A DNA stretch of 64,000 nucleotides from Mesostigma viride (GCA_009746045.1 RPFO01002334.1:46898-110897), one strand, 5' to 3'; positions 11,411 through 21,144 are shown, counted from the stretch's first letter. Numbers and translations are program-made. Notes: generated by a model not told the origin, from the letters alone.

Positions 11411-11608
11411 AAAACGTCGTAGTGTGGGGGCCGATATCTATCGTACCGCTAATGCCTACTGCAGTACCGAATCTCGCCTTAACGATATTCCAACCGGGCA
11501 TATTTTCCCTTCTGGCACTTTCGTTTGGCCTTCTGGTTTCAATTCCTTCCGGTATTCGGAAATACCCGTGTCACCACAGGGATTCGAACCCCCGACTTAC
11601 GAGGTCTT
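11411..11608. other. 198-bp segment between the two palindromes, with a tRNA T-arm-like motif
   Basis: The minus strand holds GGGGGTTCGAATCCCT at about 11,579-11,594, which fits a tRNA T-arm/B box, preceded by a small stem. No matching acceptor or D arm was found, so I do not call a tRNA gene. It may be a tRNA-derived fragment or the decayed C-terminal part of the RE2 upstream ORF. Confidence 0.4.
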
Positions 11609-11822
11609 AGTTATTATAAATAGTGACGGAACCTTTTTGCCACTTGGGCAATTAGGTCCGTCACTATTTATCCGGCGAAAACCACTCGCCGGTATCTATT
11701 CCGCGTTAAGTTCACGTGAACGTGGCGCGGAATTGATACCGGCGAGTGGTTTTCGCCGGATAAATAGTGACGGACCTAATTGCCCAAGTGGCAAAAAGGT
11801 TCCGTCACTATTTATAATAACT
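11609..11822. mobile_element. Foldback/MITE-like palindrome, copy 2 (214 bp)
   Basis: Same length and, as far as read, same sequence as 11,197-11,410. Its right end forms the last codons and stop of the open frame 11,808-12,443, so it truncates the RE2 upstream ORF. Confidence 0.75.
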
Positions 11823-12532
11823 GTCGAGGCCCCGGAAATCACAGTACTCGTAGGTGAACTCAGGATCCTCCATATCCGGCGTGTGTGCCGGACCTGCACC
11901 GGTATGTATTAAAACCGGTGTGCTTCCCGTCGCGAAAGTTGCGCGCGCCCGACGCGCGACGAGGCGCAGAGGATGAGTAAAAATGGATAACAATTCCCAC
12001 CCTGCGGGAATCCACTCTCGCAGAGACGCGAGAAAAGCTACCAGGTTAATAAGAACCTGGCGTTCGCGACTGCGTACGCCGCGTGTGAGCAGCGACAGCA
12101 ACGCGAGATCCTGAAATAAATTTGTCGACACCGCCGGCGCGCCCCCCGTGCGTAGCGATGCCCAGTTTTGCAAGTTTCTCTGGTAACCGGTGAGCGAAGA
12201 GATGGCGTTATCCAGCTCCTCGATGGCAGTGGTGACCTCGTTCACCGACCGCAAACCTCCCCGCACCTGGACCGTAAACTGCGATAAAATGTTGCGAATC
12301 TGGTCCAACAATGCGCGTATAGCCGGCACCAGTGCTGGCAAATCGGGGTCCTCGGGGTTATCCCCGAGCAACGGAAGAACTGCGCGCGCCGACGATGAAG
12401 TTCGTCGAGCGAGATCGTGACTTCGTCGAGCAATTGCTGCCACGACGGCGCAGTCGGTCTTGACGGAGGACCAGCCGGCGGAGCGGCTATTTCCTCATCG
12501 GCGGGAATCCGGAATTCTTCAGAATTTGGCAT
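11808..12532 (-). pseudogene. RE2 upstream ORF (ORF0), frameshifted and truncated
   Basis: Two overlapping minus-strand frames. 12,532-12,242 starts MPNSEEF and carries a helical segment LLDEVTISLDELHRRRAQ. 12,443-11,808 continues as a helical protein with IRALLDQIRNILSQF and a hydrophobic/charged C-terminal part, ending in palindrome copy 2. RE3 has an equivalent ORF in the same place (20,349-19,431) with similar helical, acidic character. It precedes gag and follows the 5' LTR. I recognise no domain. It could be an extra structural or regulatory protein, or a gag N-terminal extension. Confidence 0.5.
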
Positions 12533-12602
12533 CTTTTTAACGAGGCGTGTAATACGAGTTGTAAGCGTGAGAATGCCACGAATTCCGCCATGGTTCTTGC
12601 AG

Positions 12603-13113
12603 GAAGTTGCCTTTATTAATAACAGGAAACACAGACGTAAGTCACGTCACTTCCAAGACTGCACGCAGCACAGGCGACAGGGTCGCAGTGCCCAGAGAAC
12701 GTGCACGCAAGAACTAGCGTCCCGGTGCGACCAAGTCACACATATAGGTTGTTAGGGACGCGTCCAAGTAATCAGCTGCACTGTCACAGCCGAACTGTCA
12801 ATCAATTGATTACACAGACTCTGGCACGCCTTTGGCGCGCAGATCTATCAATTGTCCATACGGCTAGTCCTGTGGACCTATCCGTACACTACTCAGCATC
12901 AATTGTCTCATAGGTCCTGGCGCGCTACAGTGCGCCTACCTATCAATTGACCATCAAGTCCTGTACAAGTCCTGTCAACGTCCTGCGGACTATCAAAGTG
13001 ACACTTGTACATCCTGTGTCCGTACGCGCCCACAGTGGCGCGCCGGGTACTGTCGGCACAGCCTAGGAAACGTCATAACTTTTACGTTCCTTAACCAAAT
13101 GAGGCGTTCAAGG
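12603..13113 (-). repeat. RE2 5' LTR, left part (left boundary uncertain)
   Basis: 12,939-13,113 is certain because it equals 5,093-5,267. The LTR must extend left toward the start of ORF0 at 12,532; AGTTGCC at about 12,603 is one possible terminus, by analogy with the AGTTA ends, but there is no second copy in the window to check. The last five bases CAAGG (13,109-13,113) are the RE3 target-site duplication; the remainder of the LTR resumes at 21,145. Confidence 0.6.
13109..13113. repeat. RE3 target-site duplication, left copy (CAAGG)
   Basis: The uninterrupted target in the other RE2 LTR reads GCGTTCAAGGTGCCG (about 5,258-5,272). The right copy of the duplication is at 21,140-21,144. Confidence 0.9.
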
Positions 13114-13811
13114 AGTTAAACTTTCTTAGCACACGCAATGTGAAGGATATGGTTGCAATGCAGCAATGTGTGAATATGGTTGGAAACGGAGCTTTGTTAA
13201 ATCGGATAATGTTTACAGCGCTCACACACTTGAGGCTTGTACACGCGCTTGCCAAGTCAAGGCACAACACGTGAGGCGGGCTCGCAAGAGATGCCCATTT
13301 GGCACTGGCCTATTGTTTATATACTTGTGCACTGTGCTTGCTAGTCCTGAGCAGCCTAGGAGGCCTGCTCAGTAATAACACCCCGGTACAGTATTCACTA
13401 CCTGTACAGCGCCCAGTTCCTATACAGTAGGTCTGCCATACAGGCACAGTGACCACAGAGTACAGTCACCACAGTGATTATTGCATCTGCACCTAGAAGT
13501 CCAGGACTAAGCCTGCGGTACCAACAGACCACAGGTTAAGGTTCCTATTTCCTGCGTACGACGTATTAATCCAATACCGTCGTAGGTACAGCACCTAATT
13601 CCTGTCAGCCCAGGAATTACTGTCGACCCCATATGTCGTCGGCAAATATTCACGTCCGACTTAGAAGAACAGCCGGCTCGCGCTCGCGCGCGACCGGGAA
13701 GTCGGAACGCCATAACTTTCTTGATACTTGTCGGAATGAACTCGTTCCGGTGCCGCTGGAATCGCAGAGATATGCCGAATCAGGATCACGCCAATGCGCT
13801 TGGCGTTAACT
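13114..13811 (-). repeat. RE3 3' LTR
   Basis: 698 bp, AGTTAA at the left and TTAACT at the right. The copy at 20,443-21,139 differs by an indel and substitution near the left terminus; two embedded open frames translate identically in both copies. A run CTTTCTTTTCTT just right of it is the plus-strand view of the polypurine tract. Confidence 0.9.
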
Positions 13812-14559
13812 CCAATCCTTTCTTTTCTTGAGCTGTAGCAGCTCACACAAGTCTACATACAAACACACACAATGGGTACTGGATATCCTCCCCAGACTAC
13901 AAGTCACAACCCGCTGGGCATGACAGTCAGCTTGGATTCCTTATTATATGTACATAGCACCCATACTGGCTCAGGAGCACAAACAAATTACAATGAGTCC
14001 CTATCCCTTCACGGGAGGCTCGTTGTGTTACCCATGTACAAGAGGTTGGCCAACTGTGGCAGCCCATAGGTGTTCAGCTAAGAACTTGAGAAGTATGTAC
14101 AACCTTCAGGACCTTAGGCGAAACCCCACAGATCACCCACAACAGCTCATCAGAAAACATTGCTGACCCCCAGACGGGAGTCGGCGCCGGTCTGCTGCCC
14201 CTTATCGAACCAGACACAACATCTACGCGAAGCACATGCAAAACACAAGCTCCCATACTCGTTCCAACCGTGGAAAATCAGGGGACCTGTCGCCACCTCA
14301 CCAGCATGGTGGATGGGTCAGCCAGTCCGTGAAACTCCGCCTTAAGACGGCACCAGGGAATCGAACCCCGCCCACAAACCACAGATCTGGGGAAACCTCA
14401 GACTGAGATGAAAACCCCAGATAGACATCTCTCCATCAGAGACAATGTCAGACATTCCCACACCAGAGACATGTCTCACCCCTCAAGGTGTGCTCAGGAT
14501 TATGTACAATCAAGCTCCCAGCCTGATATCCAGAGACTTAAGCACCCAGCTCTCAGCTT
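13812..14559. other. RE3 polypurine tract and 3' untranslated region
   Basis: Polypurine tract at about 13,817-13,829 (minus strand AAGAAAAGAAAGG) next to the LTR. The remainder has no gene. It contains GGGAATCGAACCCCGCC, also present in the RE2 3' region. Confidence 0.6.
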
Positions 14560-17500
14560 TTAGACAGATAGACCGACTTGACAGTCAGCATTCATGAGCT
14601 TCCTCAGTACATTGTACTGGGCTGGGGCCTTGTGTGGCAGCTTTGTCAATGCATCAGCAGGGTTCTCCTCGCCAGGGATATGCTTCAAGTCAACCAAACT
14701 GGCCAACTCCTTCAGCAACAAATAATCCAGGTCCCGGCTCCTGGCCAGCTGCTTGTGAACAAACTGGACCATACCCATGCTGTCTGTTAGCAACAACGTC
14801 TCCATCTGCAAGGTCCAAGGGGTAACTGAAGCCAGCTCCAGCATTAACTCCTTTATGTACAGGCTGGACTGGATCCCCTCGCATATGGCCCTGCATTCTG
14901 CCACATCTGAACTGATACAGACCCTCTTCTGCAGTCTGCTGTACCAGCTGAACAAACTTGCCCTGCTCTGATAAAAAGCAAACAGAGCAGCAGATCTCCC
15001 CCTGACCTTGGTAACCTGGCGAGCATCCATGGAACTGTCAACAAAGATCTCCAAGGTGATAGGCTGGGCAAAGTCAATCCCAGACAAAATCAGATCAGGG
15101 GTACTCTCCACCAACCGGGCTATGACTCGAGGCTTCTCATCCTCAAGCACCTCATCAGGCATTCTGCTATGGACCATCAAAGACGGACCACAGATGCTGG
15201 CAAACCAGGCCCACATGCCTCTCAACTCAGGTCCTGCAGCCTGGGTGATCTTCTCTGGCAAGGCCTTCACAATGGTCTGTTTATAATCTCCTCCAGCCTG
15301 AAGCCTGATACTCCACTCCCCGTCCCTCCTGAACAGGGTAGCCTGCATTCCACAGAACACTACAGGCTTGTTGGGCTCCTGCCACAGCTCCTTGCCCAGT
15401 GAAAACTTGCCACTGATGACAGGAATAAACTTCTTCAGCCAGGTCGTGGGGGCTAGCAAATGCAGATCATCTCCATGCAAACTAGCATACACTGGCAGAC
15501 CCTCCCATTGGGCCAGCAGCAAACAGGGATCAACTGAAGACACTCTCAAGCCACACTCACTGATCAGAGCTTCCTGCAGCGTGAGTCTCCAGATGATTGG
15601 GCTCGACCTGAGTCCTTCCAGGCCCTTCAGAATAACCAGGAATTGTTGATGCAGCTCCAGCTTCCAGATGGCAGGCACCTCAACACAGTAAGGCTCATCC
15701 TGCTTCCACACCCTCCTGGCCACTTCTGGATCAGATTTTAAAAATGCCCTCTTGAAGTCCAGCAGCACTGATGACATAGCTGCTCCCCTGTTCAGCAACC
15801 CCACGTAGAGACATAGCAAAATTCTCCATGTGTCGTGTAGCATCCCTGGCGTGTATAGCTCCTCTCCTGGCAGACTCCCCGTGCCGTGATACTCATTCAG
15901 GACAGGCCTGACATGGGGCACTGATACCTCATCCACAACCTTCCTCTTCAGCACAAATCTCAAAGCAAGCTTCCTTGATGCTGGGGGACGTCTGTCTGTT
16001 GGTGCAGCACACTCAAACTGCAACCACTCCTCCAATGCCTTGGAGAAGGCGAGCTTCCAAGCCTCAAACAAAGTAGGCGAGCTCATCTCTTGGACCAGCT
16101 GGTCATATGTCAAAGGAGAGTGTGCAGCAAGGCTCCTGTGAGTTATGCCAATACTGCTGGGGTGCAACACAGCTGGAATCACCAAACTGGCCGCTGGGGG
16201 CACCTCCCCTTCATCCCATTTTACACCCTTGACCGGCTTGGCCCTGCACCTGACTGGAAATGTTGTCCTGAAATTTTCTAGGGGAATCATCCCCCAGCCA
16301 TCTCTTCTCAGAGCTGTAGCTCTGATAGAAATCCCAGGATTGCCCAGAAAATTCTGACCCAAAATCACAGGGCCATCATAGTCCTCTAGGACAAGGAAGG
16401 TCACATCCACACCCATGACAGGGGCAGTAACCTCTCCCAACACCCTTAGATGCGTCCTACCACTGAAATCAGACACCCAGGGGCAACTTGGTTCTCCGAC
16501 CAGCAGTTCTCCTGTATGCTGAGGTCCCATGACAGAAACCTGTGCATTGGTATCTATCTCCATGGCAGCTACCTCAGGTTCATCCAACTGGACAAGCTTG
16601 GACACCTTAGGCTCCTTCTTGGCTCTTTGCAAAGCCTGTACAATATCTGATAGACGCACACCCCTAGGCCTGGTGTCGGGCCGTTCCGGAGGTGCAGCCT
16701 GTCCGCCTGCTTGCCCAACCACCGTATGTGAAGGTACCCCAGGGGCCGGGCCAGGGTCACCCTGAGGGCTCGATACAGCTGTAGCACCCTGATCAGGAAG
16801 CTCCACGTCACCCCCGCCTTGTACACCAGCGGGCACCTGGAAGAGGTCTCCTTGATTACCTCCCCGGGGACGGATCTTTGACCAGGACAGACGGTGCACT
16901 GCTTGGGAGCCATCAATGGCCACCCAGCACTTATGGCCAGCGGCTTCTACTCGGGTCACCACCCCATCATGCCAGCTGCCACGTTTCCCTGGAAAGCTTG
17001 GTTCCTTCCACACAACAACCTGTTGTCCAACGTTAGGTTCTAGGACACTCCAGCCCTTGTCTTTCTGCCTCAGCTTGAGGAACTTGGCCTCTAGCTTCTC
17101 CTTCCATGCCTGCTCAGCATCAGCTGGCAGCATCCTGGTATGCAGCATAAGAGGATTGATGGCAATGTCACCAAAGAACATGGGAGTCCTCAGGTTCAGC
17201 CTGTCCTCCACAGAACGTAGCCATGCAGATGTCACAATGGCAGATGACGTCCTTGGAATCCTCTCCACCAGCAGCACAGTCTTGATCTCTTGGATGGCTC
17301 TCTCCACCACCCCTTGCTGGCCGTGGCTCTCCCTGGGTGTAATCAGCAACTCTGGAAACTCTGGCAGGTTCTCACAGCACTCAAACTGAATGTCACACTG
17401 CAACAACTCCAACCCAGGGTACCTGCTCCTTGTCAACTTCAGAGCAGCAATCAATGTAGGCTTCTCCATGTCAGGCAGGATCTCTAGGGTCTTGTACTTG

Positions 17501-18150
17501 GTATATCTGTCCACTGCCACCAGCAGCTTCAAACCCCTGATTCTCTGAATATCTACCTGCACATGGCCTGGCTGCAAAATAGGAGTCCTGGCATGAGACT
17601 GCTTGGGCTTTCTAGCAACTAGCCTGCACTTGCAAGCTTGAGCAACCTGTTGGCAGATGGAGTACAACTCACTTCCTCCCAGCCGTCTAGCAACTTGCAA
17701 AGACTGAGCTGCATGGCCAAACATGGTATGCAACCTTGAGGCAATGTCATACAAGAGAGAAAACCTTTTATTGTCATTATTAGCACTCAAGGTATGTACA
17801 GATCCCTTATGTACAGGAGGCACCAGGGTCGTGCCTGTCAGACTGTCTCCAGCCCTATCCTCATCCTGACCATCCTGTGCCAGTCCTGCACGGTCAGAAT
17901 GCTTCTGAGATCCACCTGGGTCCACATCACCAGGTCCTACCTCAGGCTCAGCACCGCCATGGCGGGCACGTTGGCGAGTAACCACTGCAGCTACAGCTGG
18001 CATACTCTCTGTGGTAACCAAGCTTGCCCCATCGTGTCCAATAGGCTCTTTCACTAGAGCATGGGGCTGCCCCTCACTGCTGTCACTAGCAGCTTCATTA
18101 CACACCCCTGGGGGCACCCTCCAGGGTTCAGGGATGTGTGCAGGCTCAAG
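14560..18150 (-). CDS. pol: RE3 pol polyprotein: integrase - protease - RT - RNase H
   Basis: One open frame in phase with gag, entered through the gag UGA. There is no ATG at the 5' end; an internal GTG at 18,117 is only a nominal start. Order: acidic leader; integrase zinc finger (HTMFGH, CKC) and DDE core (D in VQVDIQRI, D in LQCDIQF, E in GVVERAI) with SH3-like GKRGSWHDGVV; retropepsin (EIDTNAQVSVMG, ILGQNFL); copia-type RT (DFKRAFL, LEGLRSSPIIW, HGDDLHLL); RNase H (FVDSSMDARQ, DVAECRAICEGI, LTDSMGMVQF, NPADALTK). All catalytic motifs are present, though the protease has DTN rather than DTG/DSG and RT has HGDD rather than YVDD. This is the best reference for the family in the window. Confidence 0.9.
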   Translation of the reverse strand, partial: LEPAHIPEPWRVPPGVCNEAASDSSEGQPHALVKEPIGHDGASLVTTESMPAVAAVVTRQRARHGGAEPEVGPGDVDPGGSQKHSDRAGLAQDGQDEDRAGDSLTGTTLVPPVHKGSVHTLSANNDNKRFSLLYDIASRLHTMFGHAAQSLQVARRLGGSELYSICQQVAQACKCRLVARKPKQSHARTPILQPGHVQVDIQRIRGLKLLVAVDRYTKYKTLEILPDMEKPTLIAALKLTRSRYPGLELLQCDIQFECCENLPEFPELLITPRESHGQQGVVERAIQEIKTVLLVERIPRTSSAIVTSAWLRSVEDRLNLRTPMFFGDIAINPLMLHTRMLPADAEQAWKEKLEAKFLKLRQKDKGWSVLEPNVGQQVVVWKEPSFPGKRGSWHDGVVTRVEAAGHKCWVAIDGSQAVHRLSWSKIRPRGGNQGDLFQVPAGVQGGGDVELPDQGATAVSSPQGDPGPAPGVPSHTVVGQAGGQAAPPERPDTRPRGVRLSDIVQALQRAKKEPKVSKLVQLDEPEVAAMEIDTNAQVSVMGPQHTGELLVGEPSCPWVSDFSGRTHLRVLGEVTAPVMGVDVTFLVLEDYDGPVILGQNFLGNPGISIRATALRRDGWGMIPLENFRTTFPVRCRAKPVKGVKWDEGEVPPAASLVIPAVLHPSSIGITHRSLAAHSPLTYDQLVQEMSSPTLFEAWKLAFSKALEEWLQFECAAPTDRRPPASRKLALRFVLKRKVVDEVSVPHVRPVLNEYHGTGSLPGEELYTPGMLHDTWRILLCLYVGLLNRGAAMSSVLLDFKRAFLKSDPEVARRVWKQDEPYCVEVPAIWKLELHQQFLVILKGLEGLRSSPIIWRLTLQEALISECGLRVSSVDPCLLLAQWEGLPVYASLHGDDLHLLAPTTWLKKFIPVISGKFSLGKELWQEPNKPVVFCGMQATLFRRDGEWSIRLQAGGDYKQTIVKALPEKITQAAGPELRGMWAWFASICGPSLMVHSRMPDEVLEDEKPRVIARLVESTPDLILSGIDFAQPITLEIFVDSSMDARQVTKVRGRSAALFAFYQSRASLFSWYSRLQKRVCISSDVAECRAICEGIQSSLYIKELMLELASVTPWTLQMETLLLTDSMGMVQFVHKQLARSRDLDYLLLKELASLVDLKHIPGEENPADALTKLPHKAPAQYNVLRKLMNADCQVGLSV

Positions 18151-19095
18151 TCAATGATCAGCAGCCTTGCCCTTGCCCTTGTCCTGGGATGGACCAGCCT
18201 TGTCCTTGCTGCCACCCTGAGCTGGCTTGCTCTGACCTTCCTGCCTCAGGTACGAGGGACACTCATTCCTGAAGTGACCCTTCCCCTGGCAGAAATAACA
18301 TTCCACCTGACTGATGTCCCGTGAGGTCCCACTGCTGGGCCCAGCCTTGGGAGGACCACCCACCCTCTTGAAGTCAAACTGGGACTGTGGATGTCCCGAC
18401 TTCGGCGGGGTCCCCCGTCCAGCCCTTCTGTCACGCCCCCTCCTGGACCTTCCTCGACCCCTTGAAGAGGTCTCAGGCCCTCTCGAGGGCGCTGGGCCCC
18501 CGTGGCCCGATCCCCTCATGGACTTAACCGTGGGTTCAGTGGCCTCCTCATCACCCTGACGAGGGCGCTTACCACCCACGTACTTGCCGCTGAAACACTC
18601 ATACAACTGGTCCGTCATGGCTGCCCAGCCATGGACCTGTCGCATGTGGATGGTCACATTATCCATGGTGACCGGATCCAGCTGCAGCGACTTGAGAAAG
18701 TCGCCCATGGCCATCCGATCTGCGACGAAGAAGCCCTTGGCCATGGCGTCCTCCCTCAGCTTGACGAAGTCTTCAAAGGCGTGGACCACTAGTTGCCCCT
18801 TGATGGGCTTGTAGTCCAGGTATTCTTGCTTCAGGTGGGACCCATCTATGGTCCTCTTGTCACTCAGGAACGACCTGAGTCGCGTCATAAACGCCGTCCA
18901 GGTGTCCCCCGCCGCGTGTCGCTCCCGAACAAACTTGAACAGCCGCCTCGCCGACTGCCGTATGTAGGCACTAGACGCCAGGATGCGAAGCTTGTCACCG
19001 TTGTATATCTCCGTGTACAAGTTCATGTCCTCTAACATCCTCTCAGCATCCCGGGGCTGCCAATTGTCCTTGATGGACTGAAACTGGCCTAGCAC
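18151..19095 (-). CDS. gag: RE3 gag (main part)
   Basis: 314 codons. A helical capsid-like body (residues 1-165) is followed by an Arg/Gly-rich linker with RGRGRSRRGRDRR, a CCHC knuckle CYFCQGKGHFRNEC (near residue 270) and a basic Lys/Gly tail ending before UGA at 18,153-18,151. Pol continues in the same frame. The likely true N-terminus is the frame 19,328-19,089 (MEDGAINQ), which aligns to the MADG start of RE2 gag; a TAA lies just upstream of 19,095 in this frame, so a one-base shift separates the leader from the body. Confidence 0.8.
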   Translation of the reverse strand: MLGQFQSIKDNWQPRDAERMLEDMNLYTEIYNGDKLRILASSAYIRQSARRLFKFVRERHAAGDTWTAFMTRLRSFLSDKRTIDGSHLKQEYLDYKPIKGQLVVHAFEDFVKLREDAMAKGFFVADRMAMGDFLKSLQLDPVTMDNVTIHMRQVHGWAAMTDQLYECFSGKYVGGKRPRQGDEEATEPTVKSMRGSGHGGPAPSRGPETSSRGRGRSRRGRDRRAGRGTPPKSGHPQSQFDFKRVGGPPKAGPSSGTSRDISQVECYFCQGKGHFRNECPSYLRQEGQSKPAQGGSKDKAGPSQDKGKGKAADH

Positions 19096-19328
19096 CGCGT
19101 ACCCCTCAGCAACGTTGGTCGCTTAGGCGCCGCTTGATCTGCGGCTGGCGCGTGCTGCCCGCCCTGCGATCCTTGGCTCTGATTATCTGGCACCTCAGCC
19201 TGGTCTCCCAGCGCCTGGCCGTCCCCGCGTCCATCGCGTCCACCGCGTCCATCTCGTCCATCCATCCCAGCGCCGCGCCGTCCGAAGCCCATAAAGCCCG
19301 CTTGTTGGTTGATAGCTCCATCCTCCAT
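19089..19328 (-). CDS. RE3 gag N-terminal leader in a shifted frame
   Basis: 79 codons, starting MEDGAINQQAG, Gly/Arg/Asp-rich in the middle (a CGTCCA/CCGCGTCCATC-type repeat on the plus strand). It ends seven bases after the main gag ATG, an overlap compatible with a single one-base mutation or with a programmed shift. RE2 gag has the equivalent leader in phase, which favours mutation. Confidence 0.5.
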   Translation of the reverse strand: MEDGAINQQAGFMGFGRRGAGMDGRDGRGGRDGRGDGQALGDQAEVPDNQSQGSQGGQHAPAADQAAPKRPTLLRGTRC

Positions 19329-19430
19329 GATGGCCTCTGTTCAGATCTGCTACAGCCAGCCAAGTGGCCAAGCAGCAATTAAAGCAATATAAGCTACTGA
19401 ACAAGAAAGGAAAGTGCCAAGTGTTACCAC

Positions 19431-20349
19431 TCAGGCAAGACCACCACGGCTGGCCCCAGGCGCGTCCTGGTTCTCCTTGTCGCTGTCGTCGTCGCTGTCG
19501 CTCACCACAATCAGCTCTGGTACCCTGCTACCTGCTGCGCCGTCGTCGACCCGCTGTCGGCCCGCGATGACTGAATCGTCACCGTTGGTAAAGTAGACAG
19601 GTGACAACCCGTCGTTGGCACCTCGCGGATTGTACGTTGGCACCTCGTGGTCGCCAAGTGTCTCGTCGCCTAGCCCAGCGACACCCCCTGCTCCTACCTC
19701 AAGGTCACTATCGTACCCAAGAGGTGCAAACTCCTCCCAACGCGTCACACGAACGCGAAGGGGCGGGGGCAGCTCCTGAAAAGGAACTCTTACTCGCTCT
19801 GGAAACCTGCCGACTCTTGTCGCGCGCTGTCCTCCGGCGATGGCTTCCGCTGTCGCCCCGACCTCTGCAAGCCGCCTGTGATGCTCCGCTCCGCGTCGTT
19901 CACGCCTAACTGGCCCCGCTGCAACACCCTCGTCGCCGATGCCGCCTGCGAAAGCACGTGGTACTCCCGCGCCCGCTACTGTCGGTACAAACTCGTGTCG
20001 CCCTGCGCCAGCTGCTCCGCAACCTCGCCTCGCCTTGCGCCAACTCCGTCCGCACTCGCTCTGCTACTGCAGTAATCACCGTCTGGATGCCGACCAACCC
20101 GTGAAGCTCCTGCTCAAGGTCGTCGATGCTCCGGTGCTCCGGAATGACGATGGTTTGTACGTGTCGCAGAATTCGCTCCCAATCTTCGACCTGGTCGTCG
20201 ACGAATTGCACGAAGCTGCGATTTACAGGCGGACGATCTGCAAGCAATAAAGATAGATCCCGAACGACACGGCGTAATTCAGGAGAAATCGAACCCCCAG
20301 CAGACTGCCGAAACCGGAAATCCTGCTGCCGTTGTTCCTCCTGCACCAT
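19431..20349 (-). pseudogene. RE3 upstream ORF (ORF0), two frames
   Basis: 20,349-19,906 starts MVQEEQRQQD and is helical (SFVQFVDDQVEDWERILRHV). A second frame, open through RVRVTRWEEFAPLG and including 19,748-19,431, ends in a strongly acidic Asp/Ser segment (VVSDSDDDSDKEN). Together they would be one protein of about 300 residues with one phase change in the GC-rich middle. It lies between the 5' LTR and gag, as in RE2. No domain is recognised. Confidence 0.5.
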
Positions 20350-20442
20350 TCACCACCGGACGAGCTCCTCTCGTCGTCAACGCTGCACACCGCAACCGGC
20401 AACGACCCTCCTGGCCGTTCCGCTGAGACTGGTTGTAATTTG

Positions 20443-21139
20443 AGTTAACGTTCTTAGCACACGCAATGTGAAGGATATGGTTGCAATGCAGCAATGTGTG
20501 AATATGGTTGGAAACGGAGCTTTGTTAAATCGGATAATGTTTACAGCGCTCACACACTTGAGGCTTGTACACGCGCTTGCCAAGTCAAGGCACAACACGT
20601 GAGGCGGGCTCGCAAGAGATGCCCATTTGGCACTGGCCTATTGTTTATATACTTGTGCACTGTGCTTGCTAGTCCTGAGCAGCCTAGGAGGCCTGCTCAG
20701 TAATAACACCCCGGTACAGTATTCACTACCTGTACAGCGCCCAGTTCCTATACAGTAGGTCTGCCATACAGGCACAGTGACCACAGAGTACAGTCACCAC
20801 AGTGATTATTGCATCTGCACCTAGAAGTCCAGGACTAAGCCTGCGGTACCAACAGACCACAGGTTAAGGTTCCTATTTCCTGCGTACGACGTATTAATCC
20901 AATACCGTCGTAGGTACAGCACCTAATTCCTGTCAGCCCAGGAATTACTGTCGACCCCATATGTCGTCGGCAAATATTCACGTCCGACTTAGAAGAACAG
21001 CCGGCTCGCGCTCGCGCGCGACCGGGAAGTCGGAACGCCATAACTTTCTTGATACTTGTCGGAATGAACTCGTTCCGGTGCCGCTGGAATCGCAGAGATA
21101 TGCCGAATCAGGATCACGCCAATGCGCTTGGCGTTAACT
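20443..21139 (-). repeat. RE3 5' LTR
   Basis: 697 bp, near-identical to 13,114-13,811. TATATA-type promoter sequence was not clearly assignable. The right end GTTAACT is followed by the duplicated CAAGG at 21,140-21,144. Confidence 0.9.
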
Positions 21140-21144
21140 CAAGG

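Larger units (their letters stand above)
13114..21139 (-). mobile_element. RE3: complete Ty1/copia-like LTR retrotransposon (8.0 kb)
   Basis: A full-length minus-strand element with nearly identical LTRs of 698 and 697 bp, a perfect 5-bp duplication CAAGG, an upstream ORF, gag, and a pol of over 1,180 codons that is uninterrupted from integrase through RNase H. LTR identity and the open pol show it is the youngest insertion of the cluster. It splits the right LTR of RE2. Confidence 0.92.

Noticed and set aside
11560..11608. Possible tRNA gene (GGTTCGAATCC on the minus strand)
   Set aside because: No acceptor stem or D arm could be assembled; only a T-arm-like fragment.
13166..13713. Small ORFs repeated identically at 20,494-21,041
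   Set aside because: They are identical only because both lie in the RE3 LTRs; no evidence for translation.
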